Below, piece after piece: positions 1 to 9,640 of a stretch of DNA of 35,000 nt; the first letter of the stretch is position 1; each line of letters starts with the position of its first letter. Position numbers and translations under genes: made by a program. The stretch comes from Prorocentrum cordatum (lineage: Eukaryota; Sar; Dinophyceae; Prorocentrales; Prorocentraceae), in the NCBI GenBank assembly GCA_963575745.1, contig CAUYUJ010016060.1, forward strand, positions 1,635,086 to 1,670,085, in the 5' to 3' direction. The notes under the pieces were generated by a model. That model made no database searches and had not been told where the DNA came from. It was given only the letters and a program-made list of their open reading frames with translations.

Positions 1-12
1 TGCTCGGGGAAG

Positions 13-87
13 GACGGCGTGGACAACGAAGACGCCAACCCCGAGGATTTGTATTCGAAGCCGGAGGAGATCTGGCAGGTGTACGAG
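13..87 (+). CDS. FBA: Class II fructose-bisphosphate aldolase, internal exon (exon 1 of those in the window)
   Basis: The gene encodes type A class II (metal-dependent) aldolase, which splits or forms fructose-1,6-bisphosphate from dihydroxyacetone phosphate and glyceraldehyde 3-phosphate. This exon has 25 codons and begins DGVDNEDANPEDLYSKPEE, which aligns with the family segment DGVDNxxxxxxxLYTQPEE that follows the flexible active-site loop GGEE. The start is placed after AAG at position 12 (AG|GAC), because the upstream codons TGC-TCG-GGG-AAG do not align with the family; bases 1-12 are then the tail of an upstream intron. The exon ends after TAC-GAG at 87 with a GC donor (GAG|GCCTTG). Reading on gives a stop at 94-96. 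Spliced to 5258 it reads WQVYE-ALSEVPGG, as in the family. The metal-binding and catalytic N-terminal half lies upstream of the window. The family match is strong; the left edge is less sure. Confidence 0.87.
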
Positions 88-111
88 GCCTTGTGAACAC
101 CCTCTTGTGAA

Positions 112-140
112 CGCAAGAGAGAGAGAGGGAGAGAGAGCCT
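112..140. repeat. GA microsatellite
   Basis: A short impure (GA)n tract in the intron just after the exon. Confidence 0.8.
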
Positions 141-279
141 TTCCGCTTGGGGTGCGCGGGGAGAGCGAGGGTGGAAGGCAGTTGTAGAGCGACTTCTCCA
201 GACTGATCCTATGGCAGTGTATCACAATCAGAGTAATAATAGCGAAGAAGAACCGCAATCCTCATCGACATCATAAACT

Positions 280-310
280 AATCATCATCCTCATCACCAT
301 CATCATCACC

Positions 311-354
<44 letters not shown>

Positions 355-580
355 CATCATCATCATCATCATCATCATAATCATCATCATCACCATCATC
401 ACATTCATCATCATCAGCAGCAGCATCAGCATCATCATCATTCTCATCATCAGCATCATCAACAGCAGCATCACCATCATCATCATCCTCATCAGCAGCA
501 GCATCAGCATCAACAGCATCACCAGCATCAGCATCATCATCGTCGTCAGCATCAGCATCATCATCGTCATCATCATACTG
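280..580. repeat. ATC/CAT trinucleotide microsatellite
   Basis: About 300 bp of CAT and CAG triplets. On the minus strand it reads as poly-Asp/Ala and poly-Met ORFs, which are translation artefacts of the repeat. A shorter tract of the same kind lies at 738-785. Confidence 0.95.
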
Positions 581-737
581 TTGCATTAGATCGCAAGCCG
601 TTGGAGATTTTCGAGCCACCGTAGCTGCATCACACATTAGGCGATATTAGATAGAAGGCTATTTTTAGATCGCTTCGACTATTGGGGCCGATGGAGCAGG
701 GTTTCTTCATAGCGGTAAACAAACAAAGAGACTAACG

Positions 738-785
738 TCATCATCCTCATCACCACCATCATCATCATCATCGTCATCATCAACA
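738..785. repeat. ATC/CAT microsatellite, short tract
   Basis: An impure (CAT)n run followed by CAGCAG, the same repeat type as at 280-580. Confidence 0.85.
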
Positions 786-1458
786 GCAGCACCAAACTCA
801 TAATCATCACCATACCGCGCGCAGGGTGCGGCCCCGAAAGCTACAGTGCCACAGCGCACCACGGTACGGTGCTTGGGGTGAGCGGTTACACAGCATGGGT
901 GTGCCAGAGCTGTGCTCGGAGCTGTGACCAGTTACACAGCATGGGTGTGACCTGGGGTCCGTGTCGAGGGGCGAGCCTAGTTACCAGGAAACACGGCGGT
1001 TGCGGGCGGCGACGGCGGCGTTGCATTCTCAATGAGAGACGAGGTTCGGTCTCGCGGAGGCGTGCGAAGTAGGGAGTTTCCTGTCCGCATATCATCATTG
1101 ACAAGAGTGGAGCAGGCGATCCACCACCCCACCTGCTGAAGAACGAGGCGGACAGTGGATATTGGGCATCGGAGCCCGCGCGCCAAGCAGAGCGCTCGAG
1201 CAGCCGAGGCTCATGCCGCGCCTAGGCCTGCTTCCACGTGGCGTTCGCCCACGCCACCCCAGCACGGTGTAGCATACAGCACAGGTTCGGGCGCGTGTCG
1301 CTCTGATCGGCGAGATACAGAGGTGGTGATGCGGCTCCCGCCCTTGGCCTTGACTTGGAGTGGCGGCCGTGTGCCTTGTGACGGAGCAGGCGCAGTCTGG
1401 AGTCGAAGACCTTCGACATGGCAGCGCCGTGGCCCACCGAGGCCAGCAGATCTGCGCG

Positions 1459-1511
1459 CCACGGCGCCGACGCCTAGGCGCCGAGCCACGGCGCCGACGC
1501 CTAGGCGCCGA
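1459..1511. repeat. 27-bp tandem duplication
   Basis: Two copies of a 26-base unit (1459-1484 and 1486-1511) separated by one G. The unit contains the palindrome GGCGCC twice and GCCTAGGC once. Confidence 0.9.
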
Positions 1512-1532
1512 CCGTCCCTCGGACGCGACGCG

Positions 1533-1541
1533 ACCCTATGC
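1533..1541. repeat. Left 9-bp target site duplication
   Basis: ACCCTATGC, repeated exactly at 1734-1742 on the other side of the foldback element. Confidence 0.8.
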
Positions 1542-1733
1542 TTATGTCGGGCGTGTCCCCCTACTGGGGGATTTTCGACGAAAAATAAAAAATATTCCAA
1601 ACATCCCCCAAGAAGGTCAAACAAATATTCAAAAAATAGTCCCCAGACTATTTTCGGACTATTTTTTGATTATTTTGGGGGTATCTTTTATTTTTCGTCG
1701 AAAACCCCCCTGTAGGGGGACAGGCCCGACTTA
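1542..1733. mobile_element. Foldback/MITE-like element with 9-bp target site duplication
   Basis: The two halves are inverted copies of each other: TGTCCCCCTAC near the left end is matched by GTAGGGGGACA near the right, then TTTTCGACGAAAAATAAAA (1572-1590) by its complement at 1685-1703. The interior is AT-rich in a GC-rich setting. The element is flanked by perfect direct repeats ACCCTATGC at 1533-1541 and 1734-1742. Long terminal inverted repeats with a 9-bp duplication are typical of non-autonomous Mutator-like elements; that class assignment is inference. No transposase is present. Confidence 0.85.
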
Positions 1734-1742
1734 ACCCTATGC
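1734..1742. repeat. Right 9-bp target site duplication
   Basis: ACCCTATGC, an exact copy of 1533-1541. Confidence 0.8.
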
Positions 1743-2107
1743 CTCCGCTGCCGAGGACGGCTTTCTCATTCGCCCCCCCCACATCCTCCCCAGACCCCCC
1801 CGAGTCGTGAACACAAACACGCCGGCAGGCTTTTCCCTGTTGTCGGCCTCCGGGGGCCCTCGCTGGGCCCCGGGACCGTCAACAGAACGACTCGGGATGA
1901 AAAGTGTGTCCCAGGAATGGGTCGAGGCCTCCGGGGTTCGACGCTCTGAGGAAGAGGACAGAACACATGGAGTCGGGGGACCGGGTCCGTCCCGTGCCTG
2001 CGTGCTCGGTTGGCCCCGAGCGCAGGGGCACCTCGGCTGGGACACTCTGGAGGCATGCCGCATGACAGAGGCAGCCCAGCTCCTGGCGGGCTGGAGCAGG
2101 AAGCAGT

Positions 2108-2284
2108 CAGGAGGGGAAAAAACACGCAGACACAATTAATCGTCCACTCCCAGGAAAATATTGGAAAAGATGGAAGTGGAGGGGAAGACAAAAACCCAGA
2201 AAATATATGAAAGAAAATATACGAAAGTATAGGAAATCCGGCTATTTGTGTATATTTATTTGCGTGTGTCCCAGGGCCCCTTCA
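2108..2284 (+). mobile_element. Dispersed repeat family R7, copy 1
   Basis: It starts with CAGGAGGGGAAAAAACAC, includes CAGACACAAT, then several GGAAAATAT blocks, and ends ATTTATTTGCGTGTGTCCCAG followed by GGCCCCTTCA. Three further copies lie at 6386, 32001 and 32390 in the same orientation. It is AT-rich against a GC-rich background, codes for nothing and looks like a short interspersed or non-autonomous element. Its ends are only weakly inverted, so the class is open. Confidence 0.8.
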
Positions 2285-3031
2285 AGCAGGGGGGGGAGGG
2301 GCTCAACCGGCACCGCAGAAAGTGGAGGCTGCTCTGAAGAGGCTTCTGGCGTTCGTCCCCGCGAAATCAAAGGTGTGTTCGCGCCCCGTGCCTGCTACAT
2401 TCCTATGGCAATGTGGCCTTCGGAAGGGTCTTGTGTCCTCTTGCGTGTCCTCTCTAAGCAGCCTCGACTGTACGCGCACCTGCCCCGCCGCGGCAAGCTG
2501 ACGTCGTCGATGAGCGGCATCGGGAGGGATGCCTCCGACGCCAATTGCGAATGGTGACGCAAGTGGCGGGTGGACACGGCAATCAAGGCCATCGCACGCG
2601 TACAGCCCACCAATAATTACCCCAGTCCGATGCCCTGTAGGTAGAATTGCGGCGGCCGCCAGCGCCCACACATCGAGGCTGTCAGAAGTAGGCCAGCAAC
2701 ATCCACGGCAGGCGTTGCGGGAGGAGGAGCGCGCGGACCTCCCCCGACAGGGCCTTGGCCGCACAAGCTCGAAGAAGCACAACTGAGATTTGCAGAGGAC
2801 TTTGGCGGAACGGCCTCTGAGGAGAGAGATCGTCTCCGCATAGCAACTTGTGATGAAGGGCCTGGCCCGAGCCAGATTTGGAAGGCTCAGGCTTATGACG
2901 CCCCAAGCAAGCAAACCGAGGTCGATTCGAATAATGCCAGGAGGCTTGAGAGCCAGAGCAACGCGGAAGTATGAGTGCGGGTCAGAGAAACATGGAAGCA
3001 TGAAACAAGTATGGACAACTATGGTGTATGT

Positions 3032-3745
3032 CCACGCGGATTTGCTGAGACCTCGCGGCCCCGTGGGGGGTTTCGAACCGCGCAATTGTCGCCATTTTCG
3101 TTGGCCCGTGGGAGGTCCAGCGGAATGGAGGTCCACGCGGATTTGCCGAGACTTCGAAATCCCATGCAGGGCTGCGAACCGCGCAAGTGTCGCCACGTTC
3201 GTGGGCCCCTTGCAGGTCAAGCGGAGTGGAGGTCCACGCGGATTTGCCGAGACCTCGCGGCTCCTTGGGGGTCTGCGGACCGCGTTAGTGTCGCTGTTTT
3301 TGATGACTCTTGGGGGGTCCAGCGGAATGCAGTTCCACGCGGATCTGCCGAGACCTCGCGGCTCCTTGGGGGTCTGCGGACCGCGCACGTGTCGTGTTTT
3401 TTTTCGAGGGCTCTTTGGAGGTCCAGCGGGGTGGAGGTCCACGCGGATCTGTTGCAGATCCACGCGGAGCCGCGAGGTCTCTGCAAGTCATTTGCAGAGA
3501 CCTCGCAGCCCCCTGGGGGGCTGCGAGCCGCGCAGTTGTCGCTACTTTCGTGGGCTCTTGGGAGGCCCAGCGGAGTGGAGGTCCACGCAGACCCAGCCTA
3601 GATCTCGCGTGCCTTGGGGGGCTGCGAACCGCACAATTGGCATCCATGTCGTGGGCTCTTGGGAGGTCCAGCGGAGTGGAGGTCCACGCTGTCCCAGCCT
3701 AGACATTGTGGCCTCTTTGGGGGGTGCGACATTCGCGGCTTTCAT
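3032..3745. repeat. ~100-bp tandem satellite, about seven units
   Basis: Units begin CCACGCGGATTTGC at 3032, 3133, 3233, 3334 and 3439, then diverged at 3583 and 3683. Each includes GAGACCTCGCGGC, CTGCGAACCGCGCA and GTCCAGCGGAGTGGAG. Spacing of 100, 101 and 105 bases is not a multiple of three, so the apparent repeat protein on either strand changes frame from unit to unit and is not credible. Unit 5 holds a small internal inversion (3453-3492). Confidence 0.92.
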
Positions 3746-4097
3746 CATGTTCGTTTGTGTTGAGCGGTCCTTGATATGAGTGCATCGTGTTAGAAAAGGG
3801 TTTGGTACGTCACTTGATAATTCCAAGCGTTTTCCGATTGTTCAAATTAATCGCGCACTTCCCATGTTGGGTTCACTTGCTCTATACTATTTCAACTTTC
3901 TTCAAGCTTCCAAATTTGGGTCAACTGTTTTTAAATTGCTTTAACATGTTTCAAACCTGTTCCAAATACCCGTAAGGGTTTCGCCCCCTGCCGCTTGCCC
4001 CCCCCTCTCTCGGATAATGGGGTATGCGAGAGCTATGTTGTGAGGCCTGGGCGCTGTCGTGAAGCAGCGTCGGAATTCTTGGGTCTGCTCGTGGAGC

Positions 4098-4205
4098 GCT
4101 CTTGGGGGCCTCTTGGGAGCCTTTTGGGCAGTCTTGGGACCATCTTGGGCGCCTTGGAGCACTCTTGGGCTGCCTTGGATGCCTCTTGTACCGTCCTGGG
4201 GGTCT
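4098..4205. repeat. TCTTGGG-phased short repeat
   Basis: TTGGG recurs about every 11-12 bases roughly ten times, with variable bases between. Confidence 0.75.
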
Positions 4206-4220
4206 TTAATGAGGGAGAGT

Positions 4221-4545
4221 GGCCTCGAAAGCGCGAATGCTGCAGACTTTGCGAGAGCTTATGACATCGGGGACGCGAAGAACGCGTACATGACGAGGGA
4301 TCGCGTCTCGGGGGACGCAGATCCGGCGTAATGTGGGAAAGGGTGTTGCCTCGTAGACGCGAACACTGTATAACACAAAAGGGATTATGGTCTCTGGAGC
4401 GCGAACACAATCAGATCTGCAATGGTTTATGGCCTCGAAAACGCGGACATTGCGTACTTTAGAAAGGATTGCAGCTTCGGGGGCGCGAGCACGGCGTAAC
4501 CTACGACGGGTAATGGTTTTTCATGGGCGCGAATCTGGTGTATCG
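4221..4545. repeat. Degenerate ~43-bp minisatellite, about eight units
   Basis: Units of 42-45 bp carry GGCCTCGnnnGCGCGAA, then a GCGTA-like block, then GGnTTAT. They are visible at about 4221, 4262, 4304, 4350, 4390, 4432, 4476 and 4518. The units are diverged, so the array is old. Confidence 0.7.
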
Positions 4546-4598
4546 CTTCGTGCGCCAGGACTCCCCAGAGATTCTGAGAACCCCCCCAGGTGGTGGTA
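4541..4598 (+). repeat. 58-bp direct repeat, copy 1
   Basis: It matches 4772-4829 with few mismatches; the core is GATTCTGAGAAC flanked by C-runs and AGGTGGT. Confidence 0.8.
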
Positions 4599-4771
4599 CA
4601 GACAAAAACCCTAATCAGGACGCGCGACTTTGCTCAGGGTACCCTTGCGCCCTTGCTCTTCCTTGCTCTTGCGTCCTTGAGGTTTTCGTCGTCCGCCGCC
4701 GCAGAAATCCCAACTTCGGCTTCCAAGGGTCTTGCGTCCTTACCGCGCGTCCTTATTAGGGTGTTTGACTG

Positions 4772-4829
4772 TATCGTGTCGTGGGCCAGGACTCCCCTGA
4801 GATTCTGAGAACTCCCCTAGGTGGTTGTA
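4772..4829 (+). repeat. 58-bp direct repeat, copy 2
   Basis: Partner of 4541-4598, 231 bp downstream. The sequence between the copies is unique. Confidence 0.8.
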
Positions 4830-5257
4830 ACCAGGGCCCTTTTACAGGCCAGCTGTGCCGAACACCCGCGGTTTGAGACGGCCCTGCAGCCGCGACACGG
4901 CAAGGGGTCATCGCGCATGCAGAACCAGATACGCACTGAAGTCTGCTTTAGACTTCCTCGCGTCGTGGGAACATGACGACGCTCGGTTGTTCGCACCGTT
5001 TCGCAATGTTCTGAATTTTGTTGTTTTTTTCTCGGGTCCCGGGACCGTCATTAAAAACAAACCTCGGGATTTCGAAACATGCTTCCAGGAACAAAGGTTC
5101 GCATTGCAAAGGAGCCGCAAATCCGGGCCCCGATCACCCCCCTCCAGAGGATCTCGATTCTTTCGAGAACTGGGGGCGCGCGTTCCTCTTCCGTGGCAGC
5201 ACCCAGCTCATAACCTCTGCGCCGCATGCGCACGTGTGCCGCCCCCTCCACCGCTAG

Positions 5258-5368
5258 GCGCTCTCCGAGGTGCCCGGTGGCGTGTTCACCGTGGCAGCCG
5301 CGTTCGGCAACGTGCACGGCGTCTACTCGCCTGGCAACGTGAAGTTGGATCCCGAGATTTTGGGCAAG
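5258..5368 (+). CDS. FBA: Class II fructose-bisphosphate aldolase, exon with second metal-ligand His
   Basis: The exon has 37 codons, phase 0 at both ends. It reads ALSEVPGGVFTVAAAFG, then NVHGVYSPGNVKLDPEILGK. The block AAAFGNVHGVYxPGNV is diagnostic for type A class II aldolases; its His corresponds to E. coli FbaA His226, a zinc ligand (family knowledge). The acceptor is CGCTAG|GCG and the donor is GCAAG|GCCGCC (GC type). Reading past the donor loses all similarity at once (AAGEPCSLQ), which supports the exon end. Codon use is strongly GC-ending (GTG, GGC, AAG, TTC), unlike the surrounding DNA. No frameshift or altered key residue is seen. Confidence 0.95.
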
Positions 5369-5769
5369 GCCGCCGGCGAGCCCTGCTCCCTCCAAAATCT
5401 GGCGTCACATCGCGACGGCCAGTTCCTCTTCAATTTGGGCCTTTGGAGGGAGGCTCGTTTCGGGCCCTGGACTGTCAAACACGATATGGAAAGACGGTCT
5501 GGGCCCACGCGACTGGGTGTTACGAGAGCTCTCATCTTGCTCCTTTGCCAGAGGCCCTTGGCTGGACGGCGAAACGATTGTCACGTGATTGATGGTGTTC
5601 GTCCTCTCCGTGTTTCTTCCTGTCTCTCCCTGCCCACCTCCTCCACAATTGCTCCAAATGAATACCGTTCTCCTCTCGCCTCCCAAGATGACGGTGGTGT
5701 GATTTTCCAATACGAACGTTCTCGGTCCTCCCAAATTGTGATCTCGCTGCCGCGTGGGCCTCATAGGAT

Positions 5770-5870
5770 CGGCGCGTTGCTCCCGTCGTTCAGAATCGCG
5801 GTCTCGCCCCAAAACGGGCCGTTTTTCTGGATCCGAGTTCTTTTCTCGTCGTTGTCGCTCCCCTCTTTTG
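5770..5870 (-). repeat. Dispersed ~85-bp repeat, inverted relative to 18240-18345
   Basis: The reverse complement aligns with 18240-18345. Shared blocks are GCGACAACGACGAG, GGATCCAGAA, GGGGCGAGA and CTGAACG-CGGGAGCAA. Confidence 0.75.
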
Positions 5871-5919
5871 CCGTCCTCCGCCTTCCCGTGGTCCTCCTGC
5901 TCCTCCCGCTCCTGGTGGT

Positions 5920-6050
5920 CGTCCTCGTCCTGCTGCTGCTGGTCGTCCTCGTCCTCTGCCTTCTTCATCCTTTTCATCCTACTCTTCCTCCTGCTCATTC
6001 GCCTCCTCCTCCTCCTCCTCCTCCTCCTCCTCCTCCTCCTCCTCTTCGTA
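5920..6050. repeat. CTC/CTG-rich microsatellite
   Basis: Impure CTC, CTG and CGT triplets, then a pure (CTC)n run at about 6001-6045. It produces poly-Leu/Ser ORFs on both strands that I do not regard as genes. Confidence 0.9.
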
Positions 6051-6385
6051 CTTGCGCAGCTGCCCTTGTCCGCTGACGCATACCAAGATGGGCTTTTTTG
6101 TGAGGTCCCGGGTCCGCTGTGGCCCGCGCCCGCAGGTAGGGAAAGCGTCCGCGCAACGGGAAGGGAGGGGTCGGAGGGCCAGATGTCAGGTCCTGGCGCG
6201 AGGGCGCCCGGCCTGCCCATCCGCTCGGACGCGTGCACCGACCCCTTCGCAGCTCTTGGCCGGGCCCACCCTGGCCCGCCCCAGGCCCGTGCATCGCTGC
6301 GTGGGTGCTCGCACGGCGTGGCCGGGAAGTCGCCCGCGCCAGCGCGGATGTTCGGGGAGCACGGCGTGGCGTTGCCGCCGCATGG

Positions 6386-6508
6386 CAGGAGGAAAAGAAA
6401 CACACAGACACAATGAATCCTCGATTCCCACGAAAAAATAAGAAAATATGGGAAGTGGGGGGGAAAACAGAAACCCCGAAAATATGGGAACATATGGGGC
6501 CCCTTCAG
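6386..6508 (+). mobile_element. Dispersed repeat family R7, copy 2 (internally shortened)
   Basis: It has the CAGGAGG start, ACACACAGACACAATGAAT and the GAAAATATGGGAAGTGGGGGG block, then jumps to GGGGCCCCTTCA without the TTTATTTGCGTGTCCCA segment found in the other copies. Confidence 0.8.
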
Positions 6509-6929
6509 CATGACCTGCGCGGCCGTCGGGGCGCTGCGGCGGCGGGCGGCAGCCCACGTCGGGGCGTGCCGGACGGGCCGGGTCGACGACGCCTGCCGAG
6601 GGCAGGCCCCCTATAGCGCCCCTGACGCCACCGCCTCGCCCGCCCGCCCCCACGCACGTGCGCCCGGGGGCCCGGCGGCTCCCGGCCCCGCGGTCGCGCC
6701 CTCCGCCCCCCGCCCCCCGCCCCCGCCTCCGCCCCCGTGCTTGCCTGCTTGCCGCTCCTGCCTGCTCGCCCTCCGGCCTCCCTCCTGCCTCCTCGCGTTC
6801 GTCTTCTGTCCTTCGCCCTGGGCCCGCGGCTGCCTTGTTATCCTTTTTTGTTTTGCGCTCCTCCTCTTCGTCCTTCTCTCTCCTTGCGCGGCGCCGCGAG
6901 GGGCCCGTGGCACAGAAGCTGCCCGCGGT

Positions 6930-7157
6930 TGCCCCTCCTCCTCCTCCTCCTCCTCCTCCTCCTCCTCCTGCTCCTGCTCCTCCTCCTCCTTCCTCTTCCT
7001 CCTCCTCCTCCTCCTCCTCCTCCTCCCCTCCCCCTCCTCCTCCCCTCCTCCTCCCCCTCCTCCCCCTCCTCCTCCCTCCTCCCTCCTCTCCTCCTCCTCC
7101 CTCCTCCTCCTCCTCCTCCTCCTCCTCCTCCTCCTCCTCCTCCTCCTCCTCCTCCTG
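6930..7157. repeat. CTC microsatellite abutting LINE remnant A
   Basis: About 230 bp of CTC triplets with minor CTT and CCC variants. It ends directly where the reverse-transcriptase-like reading begins. Confidence 0.95.
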
Positions 7158-9348
7158 ATGTACCTGATGTACCTGGGCGTTCTCTTGGGGCCCGATGTCA
7201 CGATCCAGATGCAGTGGGACGCTGCTCGGATGAAATTGAAGTTGCGTGCTAGGCTCCTCGGTTCAGGCTCCGCCCCCTTGGGAATCAACGGCGTGCTCTA
7301 CAGATCGGTCCAGAGCCCTCCCTGTATTGTCCTACCTGGCCCAGTTCTTCCCTCTGCCTCCCAGAATGGCCGCTTTCGAGCTCTCAGTGCTTACCCAGGT
7401 ATTCCGTGCTCCTATGGGTACTCTACCTGCCTCTGGCTGGGCCCAGCTCTCTTCGTGGGGAGGCCCCAAGATCCCGCTTGTGCGACATACATGTGCTGCC
7501 GCGCTGTCCCGAGCTGCTACCATTACGTTCAGCGAGCATGCTCACATACGCTCTAACATTACTAACACCACTCTTTCATGGAATGATGATATTATGCAGG
7601 GACGATTTGATGACGCTTCCCTCGCGACCTGTCGTACTCGAGAGGATTGGATGTGTGACGCTGGACGGCACTGGCGGCTCCCACCCATCCTGCAGACCTA
7701 CTCCTGGCTGCGTCAGGGCTCTGCACATGCTGGCTACTCTTCAGACATCCTGCGCTGTTGTACGTCTGCGATCGCCTCGGAGCTCTTGGTCTCGGGGCGG
7801 AAGCCCAAATTTCAGAGAGCAGCCACCTCGGCACTTTTCGAGCAGTTCGTTACGCCGTTCCCGTTGAGCTCGACTTTCGAGACCAGGCTGGCACGCTACT
7901 TTGCCATGTATGAACCCTTTCTACATCGGGTGCCGTGGGAGGCGATTCAGATGCTGCTGCAGCTGCTGCCCACGAGCTGGATCTTCCCTGTTATCAAGAC
8001 GTGGGCATCTGCTTGGCTCACAAGTTATCGAATAAGTTACCATTCGGGGAAGAGGCTCTGTATCTTTGGGTGTAACTCTTGTGCTGACAGACAGTGCCAC
8101 TACATGCGGTGCCACCGTTTGGTTCGAGCTGTCGGTCGCGCACTGGGTCGCTCTCTTCCTGCCTCTCTTCACGAACGTCTGTGCCTGTCGGCACCGTGTG
8201 TGGAACGGGTGGAGGAGATGGTCGTGATGTTCACTACGTATCACACTATTCGTGAGCACAATTGGGTTTCCCCTGATGCTCTGAACTCGGCGACTCGAGC
8301 GGCGGTCAGAACTCTTCGTATGGCGTCTCCCACTGACCAGATAGAAAAGAAATAGCAGCCGCCGCCGTCCTTCATACCGACACCGCGCACGTTCACCGAC
8401 GATTCTTCCACCTCCTCTGCTGACGACCCTGTTGTCGTCCATGCTGTCTCGGCCGCTGGTGATGGTGAAGCCGACTCCGACGCTGGCGCAGGCTTGACCC
8501 CAGGACAGTCACCATGCTTGACTCCAAGACTGGTTCCCACGATGTCTTGCCCGAGCACTCCATCGACGCTGATCGCCACTCCCGAACGTGGTGGACATAG
8601 CGACGAGTTGGATGACAATGCTACTGGCAGAACGCAAAGTCCTGTGCACGGGTGCTCCTCGAGCCCGTTGCTGCAGGCTCAGTCGTCGCCAATATCGCTG
8701 GATGCTACTGGCGGAACGCAAAGTCCTGAACACGGGTGCTCCTCGAACCCGATGTTGCAGGCTCAGTCGTCGCCAACGTTGCTGGATGTTATTGGCAGAA
8801 CGCAAAGTCTTGGGCATGGGAGCTCTGTGAGCTCGCTGGTGCAGGCTCAGACATCGCCAATGACGCTTGATGTTACTGGCAGAACGCAAAGTCCTGTGCA
8901 CGGGTGCTCCTCGAGCCCGTTGTTGCAGGCTCAGTCGTCGCCGAAGCTGCTGAATGGTGGTGGAAATCCTGGCCTCTGCACTTCAAGGGTGAATTGTGAG
9001 CGTGGCGCCGAAAATAGTCTGCCTCTCGTTTGCCCGCTCGGTCCCCTCATTCGCTCCGTGGCCGTCCGCCGCGCTCGTGACTCCATGGCTGTCCTCTCGA
9101 CCCGCCCTCTCGCTCCTGCTGATGTCCCTCCTGCTGCTGCCACCCTTCCTCGATCTCGCGTGCCGCCTCCTGCGGCCCTGATTGAAATACCGCTTTCCGT
9201 CCACATGCACGTGACGTTCGACACAGGTGGGCGCCCGCCGCCCGCCCCGCTGCCTTCGGCCGCGGCCCCTGCTTCTCTGTCCTCCGCTCTGATCGCTGGT
9301 GTAGCCAGTCGCTCGAGCCTGGGGAAGTGTGCTCAGCTGTTGAGCTGA
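7158..9348 (+). pseudogene. LINE remnant A: C-terminal part of a non-LTR retrotransposon reverse transcriptase with zinc motif and repeat tail
   Basis: The reading starts in one frame with YLGVLLGPDVTIQMQWD (the end of the RT palm/thumb), shifts frame near 7310 and continues LPVLSYLAQFFPLPPRM, a block I know from dinoflagellate LINE-like proteins. A Cys/His cluster (CIFGCNSC...CHYMRCHRL, 8059-8118) matches the C-terminal zinc knuckle of such proteins. One TAG at 8353-8355 interrupts the frame, which then stays open to 9348 and includes four exact 84-bp (28-codon) tandem units (8617-8952). The catalytic RT core and endonuclease are missing; a CTC tract lies where they should be. It has one frameshift, one stop and a 5' truncation, so it cannot make the full protein. 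It sits in sense orientation in FBA intron 2. Confidence 0.82.
8617..8952 (+). repeat. Four tandem 84-bp units inside the LINE A tail
   Basis: Units start at 8617, 8701, 8785 and 8869, all exactly 84 bases long. Each encodes a 28-residue repeat of the form TGRTQSPVHGCSSSPLLQAQ plus a short variable end. Unit 3 is the most diverged. The unit length keeps the reading frame. Confidence 0.95.
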
Positions 9349-9539
9349 GCGCAGTGGTCGGTCGGATGGATCTCTCCTCTACGCTGCGCTCCTCCTCCTC
9401 CTCTTTGTTGTGTCCGCCGCCTGGTCTCCTCGCCTGGCGTAACTCGAGAGGGGCTGGGGGGCAAGACCAGCGGCAGGGAACGCACTGATTCAGTATCGAG
9501 TACTCTTGCTGCTCAAACCGACAGATCCTCCTCAGTTTG

Positions 9540-9640
9540 CCTCTTTCTCCTCAACCTCCTCCTGCTCCTCCTCTGCTCCTCCTCCTCCTCCTCCTCCTCC
9601 TCCTCCTCCCCCTCCTCCTCCTCTGGAGACCCTAAGGTCT
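9540..9640. repeat. CTC microsatellite
   Basis: CTC and CTG triplets with a pure run at about 9577-9610. Confidence 0.9.

Larger units (their letters stand above)
88..5257 (+). other. Intron 1 of FBA (GC donor, AG acceptor, 5,170 bp)
   Basis: The donor is GAG|GCCTTG and the acceptor is CCGCTAG|GCGCTC, so both ends carry AGGC. Contents in order are a GA tract, ATC microsatellites, a 19-bp direct repeat (885-903 and 931-949), a 27-bp tandem duplication, a foldback element at 1542-1733, one copy of a dispersed 160-180-bp repeat, a ~100-bp satellite at 3032-3745, short minisatellites at 4098-4545 and a 58-bp repeat pair. I recognise no gene in 2300-3030 or 3750-4090; ORFs there have no family signature. 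The intron limits are inferred from protein alignment, not from a transcript. Confidence 0.82.

Noticed and set aside
278-637. Poly-Asp/Ala minus-strand ORF and poly-Asp plus-strand ORF at 17110-17345 as acidic proteins
   Set aside because: Pure trinucleotide microsatellites; no unique sequence around them shows a protein family.
2303-3463. 386-codon minus-strand ORF rich in VDLHSAGPP repeats
   Set aside because: It is driven by the ~100-bp satellite, whose unit length is not a multiple of three, so the apparent peptide repeat changes frame between units. Plus-strand ORFs over the same satellite are equally long.
5018-5592. 245-codon ORF at 4855-5592 overlapping the FGNVHGVY exon
   Set aside because: It uses a different frame from the aldolase exon, and its reading is Arg/Pro-rich without a motif; it is a shadow of the exon and GC-rich flanks.
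8494-9348. Separate 284-codon gene downstream of LINE remnant A
   Set aside because: It is in the same frame as the LINE ORF with only one TAG between them, so it is better read as the tail of the same decayed element.
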